A stretch of DNA of 64,000 bases from Muraenolepis orangiensis (taxonomy: Eukaryota; Chordata; Actinopteri; Gadiformes; Muraenolepididae), in NCBI GenBank assembly GCA_027704905.1, contig CM051002.1, forward strand, positions 2,427,696 through 2,491,695, written 5' to 3'. The translations under genes and the position numbers were made by a program. How positions within the stretch are numbered: the stretch's first letter is position 1; every line of letters starts with the position of its first letter. The notes under the pieces are model-generated. The model had not been told where the DNA came from. It saw nothing but the letters and a program-made list of their open reading frames with translations, and made no database searches. Positions 59,182 through 64,000 of this stretch are shown here, piece after piece.

Positions 59182-62179
59182 ATGAACAGCGGGACACATG
59201 TCTCCGAGACGCCCTCGGCCCTCTCTCCCAGCGGGCACCGGGGACCCTCATCCCGGGGGGACGATCAGGACACGCCGTGGATAAACGCGCTCTCCGCTGT
59301 GGTGGTGTCGAGGCCCGCGCTTTCTCTACTGCACAAGTATTTACCTGGTTTGTTTAGTATTTACCACCACACTCGTTCCTCCTTGACTGACCGTGTGGTG
59401 CCCGAGTGTGTTAGTGGGGATCTACAGACGACGTTGTCTGGCAGAGAAGTGTCTTTTTTGGGTGACATGATGACGACGACGACAACGTCGTTGGCTGAAG
59501 ACGTCTGTAGGCTGACTCAACCAAGAAGTGAAAGTAACCCGAAGTGGTTGACCGCGGAGTCGCTTTCAGAATTGGGGGTGAAACACGTTAGGAGTGACAT
59601 TGAAAAAAAACCACCACCTGTCGTGGGGGATTTTTCCAGCGTTCGAAACCTTGGTCATGTTTTGTTGAACTCATCATCATCATCATCCACGGAGGCGACG
59701 AGCTCCCTGCTCCAAGGCGACTGTCGGAGCCCCACCTGGTGTAGCGGGTTGTGGGGCAGAGAGGAGGTCTCTCAGAGTCTGCTGTCTAAGTTATCCCTGG
59801 GCAGTGAAGAGTTCTCTCAGAGTCGGCTGTCTCAGTTATCCATGGTCAAAGGGCAGGGTGCTGCACATTGTTCTCCACCACCGGGTGGCACAAAAGCCGC
59901 CGTTGCCCAGACAACGGCGCTGTTTGTACAGTTCAGTAGTTGGGAGTCGATGTCATGCGAACATGCTGGACACTCCAGCGACACACGGCGACCAGTGGAC
60001 AATGGGAGGGTCGGACGCCCGCAACCAGAATCTCCCAAGTGTTCCGACGGCCGTGCTCTACAACATGAGCCCACCAGTATTGGAACTACCATAAGCGCAG
60101 AGGCGGGCACTGTTTTTAATGGGGTGGCAGTCCTGACCCCTGACCAAGATAACGGTTATTCCAGTCTTGAAGAAGGACACGCTCTATGCCAACCACACAT
60201 GGTAAAGGTAATCGCTGAAGAAGAGCTTCTTGTGGCTGGCGATATCCCAACAGGGGAGATGGAGACATCGACATCAGAGCCCATTGAGGAGCCATCTCCA
60301 GCAGCTGAAGGAATGGAGGAAGAGGGGGCAGAAGGAGATATGTGTGGTGGTGGTGGGGAAATTACCACTCAAGAAGGTTCATCTGCAGCTGCCAGTATGC
60401 TAACCCCGTACTGCCAGAACCGAGCCATTGCCTTCATAATGGGCAGTCCCTGTAGTGAGGATGAGGAGGAGGAGGAGGAGATGATGAGAGATGATGATGA
60501 TAGTGACAGCCTGTCGGACAGCGAGCTCAGTGACGACGGCTTTGACAGCGAGTGTTCCTCTGAGGTTTCGGATTCGGACGAGGAAGTCGATTCGGAAACC
60601 GAGCGCCTGTTGAACTCTCTGTGTCCCACTCAGGACCCGTACAACCCCCGAAACTTTACAGCTCCAACCAACACGGGCCCACGGCCCATCCCCTCCACTA
60701 GCGCCGCCGCTGCCCGCTCTTCGGACTCGTCCCCGGACTCATCCCCTGTCCAGGGTTCAGCTTCCCCCGTCTCTCTCTCCGTTTCCCCCCCTGGCCTCCA
60801 GCATCCCGACTCGTGGGACGACTCGACCTCCGCCAGCGAGGCGGAAGATGCCTCGGAACTGTTGAACCTTTTCTCTTCCTCTTCTGACCCCTACAGTCTG
60901 TGGAACTTTAAGGCCCCTGTTTGGACTCAAAGACCTCTCGCAGAGGTGCAAAAGAAGGAGAAAGAGGAGGAGGAGGAGGAGGAGGGGAAGAAGTCCCTTA
61001 AGATGCCTCCTTCATCGCCCCCCCAAGTGGCAGCGGCAGCAGCAGCATCATCGGCCCCCCGGTACCTGAGGGAGGAGGCCGACGACCGATTGGACAGTGG
61101 ATTCTCAGAACCACCGGCGCCTGTGGCGGCCGATCTGACCTCGGTCACGTCTCGGAGCTGTGTGGTTTTAAAAAAGGTCAGTGTGGCTTTAGGTGTTTTT
61201 ATCTGTGATCCTAAAGTAACCTTTCACTAAGTCAGTTAGCATGAAGTCGGACAAATACGTTAAAATATTTGTATAAACTGGTTACACAAAAGAAAGCAGG
61301 ACAATCGAACGAGTCGTGTTCTTTCCAGAGCCACCAACGGTCACTAGTGATAAGACCGCTATGGTACCTGTGGTGCAACAGTCACACAGGCTGATGAACT
61401 AGAACGGTCAACACAAAGGTAACTTCAAACTTTAATTTGAGCTCCTACAAAGCGGCAAGGTCATGCACATATTGACCAAGGAGCATGACCTTGCCGCTTT
61501 GTAGAAGCACAAATTATAGTTTCTCAGAAAATAGTCGATATATTGATGTGGTGTTCCTTATTCATGTTGTTGTTGACCATATTATGTGCATGCAAGCACA
61601 GTTCCTGCACCATAACATTACATTAATTTAGCACTACTGCATTAGACACTTTTGTCCTAATCAACTCAATGTACTGTAGGTAGTAGGCTAGAGAACTACT
61701 AGTCACCAGAAGTCATGAGTGCATTCTCTTCCTAACGCCCCCAAGAGCAGAACCAGTCTTGAGGTACGACTTGTAGGAGACCAGACTAGCAGAAGCGTAA
61801 CCTAAACATGGGTTTTGAGAGTATGTGAACTCTGAAATGGTGGGAAGTAGTAATAATGCGCCATAGACCAAAAGGACAAAATGAGGAGAATAGTGTGTAT
61901 AGATAACCATTTAAAGCTTTTTTTGGTTGCAATTTTTGCCAGGTGCGCTTCTGCGAGGAGGTGGAGGAGTTCTTCACCAGCAGCCGTGAGGATGAGGATC
62001 GTCGGGGCCAGTGGGAGGAGCTAGGCCGCGACCGCTGCCGCTTCTCCCGCCGCTGCCATGAGGTGGAGCAGAGCATCGCCTACTGCCTGGAGCCACAGCA
62101 CCGCACGCTGGCCTACAGCCGCCTCACGCTCGACCCCCCGCACGGAGAGCTAGCCGGGGGCTTTCTGGACTCTACGTGA
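59182..62179 (+). CDS. ppp1r15b: Protein phosphatase 1 regulatory subunit 15B (CReP), two coding exons
   Basis: Exons 59182-61176 and 61943-62179 join in phase 0 (743 residues; human about 713). CReP holds PP1 (with G-actin) on phosphorylated eIF2-alpha to keep translation running. Residues about 33-62 (WINALSAVVVSRPALSLLHK...) form the amphipathic ER-associated segment. TPDQDNGYSSLEEGH (about 318) and AGDIPTGE are conserved blocks. An acidic Ser/Asp/Glu stretch spans about 427-475. Two DPYxxxNFxAP motifs sit near 485 and 568. The PP1-docking RVxF motif KKVRF (664-668) straddles the splice junction and is followed by EEVEEFF and WEELGRDRCRF, the core for PP1-actin-eIF2-alpha. A GTG start at 59170 would extend the frame by four codons; the ATG at 59182 (A at -3) is preferred. 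Confidence 0.96.
61445..61504. repeat. Perfect inverted repeat, 22-bp arms, 16-base loop
   Basis: 'ctacaaagcggcaaggtcat' + 'gc' pairs exactly with 'gcatgaccttgccgctttgt' + 'ag'. Confidence 0.96.
61605..61790 (+). mobile_element. Degenerate TTACATTA-type dispersed repeat
   Basis: 'cataacattacattaattta', 'tagtcaccagaagtcatgag' and 'agcagaaccagtcttgaggt' parallel 48530-48680. Confidence 0.65.
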
Positions 62180-64000
62180 ACGCAGGCGGGCGGACCGATG
62201 ATACATAATTCACGTATCCTATTTTTTGTAATGTGCAAGTATTTGATTTAAAAAACGAACATACTTTCTCAGTAGGCAATGAAGACTTTTTAGGTTGCCA
62301 GAAGTTTGAACACGGAAACGCCTGGAGTGTTGTGCTCGGTGGCTGCTGGAGACTGGTAGAGACTGCTTACTTCAGTTTGGTTTGTGTTATTTTGGGCGTG
62401 TACCAGAGCCATGCAGCAGCATGTAGCGCTGTCCGCTCTGGTTTGGTTTTTGCGGCTGTTTTGAAAATGTTGGTGGTGTGAGTATTTAATGTGATTCAGG
62501 TATTCAAGTGTTGTGGAAACCACTATTTTCTTTTTTCCCCCCCCGGTATAAACTGATAATGTATTAGTAATGACTAAGGGCTTGTTGGCGTTTACACTGT
62601 GAGGAAGACCACGTACCGAGTGACACCCTTCTTGTTCAACTAAAACCACAACTGGGAATGGTTTTGAGAAGCTTAAAAAAAAATCACACAAATATAACAA
62701 GTTTAAACTGCTTTTCCCCCAAACCTTATCCAACAAAACGGTATTCTTAATGTTGAAAGTCTAAATGTTGCCCTATTTCCCTTGTACTCCCGCTGTACAC
62801 TTACAAGCTACGAGGAAAGCAGGTCAGCCCTTACATTTGGTTACGAGTTGCAGGGAACTCGGCGCATATTGCATCATTAATGCCGGAAAATATTATCCTA
62901 CAGTACTTTTTATATTTCATCGAGCAGCCACGACTTCTGTTGACATGGTTAACATTAATGCCAAAGAAAGCTCATGCAATTCAGATGGCCAACCAAGCAT
63001 GAGATGTACTGTGAATGTACTCTCTCTCGTTCTCTGAATGCACCAACCTGTGTTCATTAGAAGGTGGTGTGGGTTCATGGGCTCATGTTTGAATGGTACA
63101 GCAGAAGATCCTCTATATATAGATATACATATCTATAGATCTATATATAGATATATATAGACATATAGATATTTATATATAGACCTTTTTCCCAAGTCAA
63201 GTATTCTAATTTTGATTTAAAATAAGCGTTAAACAAGCGTCACTTCTGTTCTGAACAACCAAAAGGTATTTATACCAAAACTCACATCTCCAACATGCAG
63301 GTCTATTCAACTGGCTGCTGGGTCTTATTGGTATGATTAGACAATATATATATATTATTGCTGTTGGGTTGCATCCATCTTAAATACATTTGTTATTGCC
63401 AGCTATTGTGTATACACGTTTTGTAGTGTGAGTGGCCATTTACCAATTAAGACATCAGCACGTTTGGTTATCTGAATGTGTTTTAGTAAAGGAAATTATA
63501 TATTTGTTTAACATCACATTAAATTCCTCCATGCCTGATGCTGAAGTCCTAAATGTCCCCTTTGACTACAAATTTAATTGTTTTACCTGAAGTTGATGTT
63601 CGGTTAACATATGTATGGTAAATAACTTGGACTTTGTGACACATTTCACAGCAGTTGAAACAGTTGTACTTTTTTGATGAGCTTAGTTCATAAGGGAAAT
63701 GTATAGACAACTGGCAACTAGAAATACCACTTTTGGTCCCAAATCGAATTGATTACACATACACCTTTAACTACTGTGGCATTATTTGCTCTAAATGTAT
63801 TTGATGTCACTTTCCGTAAGCCTTTTTCACTATAAGAAGGGTAAAACAATATCTCACAATTAGGGACAATTGTAAAAAATCACGTATTGATCAGCCACAT
63901 CTCTGGGAAGTTTAAATTAAAGATTTGATTGAGAAACAAGGGTAAGATGATACTTTTGTTATATATAGTCAGTGGATTAAAAAAATGCTATTTTATTTTT
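62180..64000 (+). other. ppp1r15b: ppp1r15b 3' UTR and downstream sequence
   Basis: No second gene is recognisable to the window end. A palindromic ATAGATCTATATATAGATATA-type tract lies at 63110-63185. An ATTAAA at 63916-63921 is a possible polyadenylation signal. Confidence 0.5.

Larger units (their letters stand above)
61177..61942. other. ppp1r15b: ppp1r15b intron 1
   Basis: The donor is AAG|GTCAGT and the acceptor TTGCCAG. It holds a perfect inverted repeat (61445-61504) and a piece of the TTACATTA-type dispersed repeat (61605-61790). Reading through the donor gives 17 extra codons and a stop, so retention would remove the PP1-binding core. Confidence 0.9.

Overview
This is a window of a bony-fish (teleost) nuclear genome. 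Three split vertebrate genes lie on the + strand: a FAM107-family gene, pik3c2b (class II phosphoinositide 3-kinase C2-beta) and ppp1r15b (CReP, the constitutive PP1 regulatory subunit that dephosphorylates eIF2-alpha). All have GT-AG introns. The rest is fish-type interspersed repeats (an RTE-like LINE, tRNA-derived SINEs, DNA-transposon remnants) and an extraordinary amount of micro- and minisatellite. The density of long (CA)n, (CT)n and 27-50 bp tandem arrays would suit a gadiform such as cod, but that is an inference from general knowledge, not a species call.

Layout: 1-13105 holds the FAM107-family gene. It has two candidate first coding exons (1310-1336 and 3516-3594), shared exons ending at 11848, and a probable poly(A) signal near 13085. 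Its penultimate intron carries a 3.03-kb antisense RTE-like retrotransposon (7859-10887) with a perfect 14-bp target-site duplication and a nearly intact 961-residue EN-RT frame. 13440-17239 is the probable promoter and 5' UTR of pik3c2b. 17240-55793 is the complete pik3c2b coding region: I could join 32 coding exons in one continuous frame (4842 nt, 1613 residues; the human protein is about 1634), with N-terminal proline-rich region, Ras-binding, C2, helical, kinase, PX and C-terminal C2 domains. 55794 to about 57830 is its 3' UTR. 58560-62179 is ppp1r15b, with three short upstream ORFs and two coding exons (743 residues), followed by 3' UTR to the window end. pik3c2b followed by ppp1r15b in tandem matches the neighbourhood on human chromosome 1q32.

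The most unusual content is in the pik3c2b introns. Minisatellites of up to 2.6 kb show higher-order periodicity (745 and about 954 bp). One tandem duplication (33 bp, three copies) has copied an exon end together with its splice donor, in frame. A 41-43 bp array just before exon 20 repeats an acceptor-like pyrimidine-CAG motif about 16 times. Three exons around the kinase core have acceptors fed by (UG)n instead of a pyrimidine tract. There are also four near-perfect hairpin inverted repeats of 20-30 bp arms, a triplicated intron segment, and a minisatellite that grew inside one copy of a dispersed repeat. I see no new enzymatic or defence system; the novelty here is in repeat and splice-signal architecture. 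Everything was read by eye; alignments to family members are from memory.
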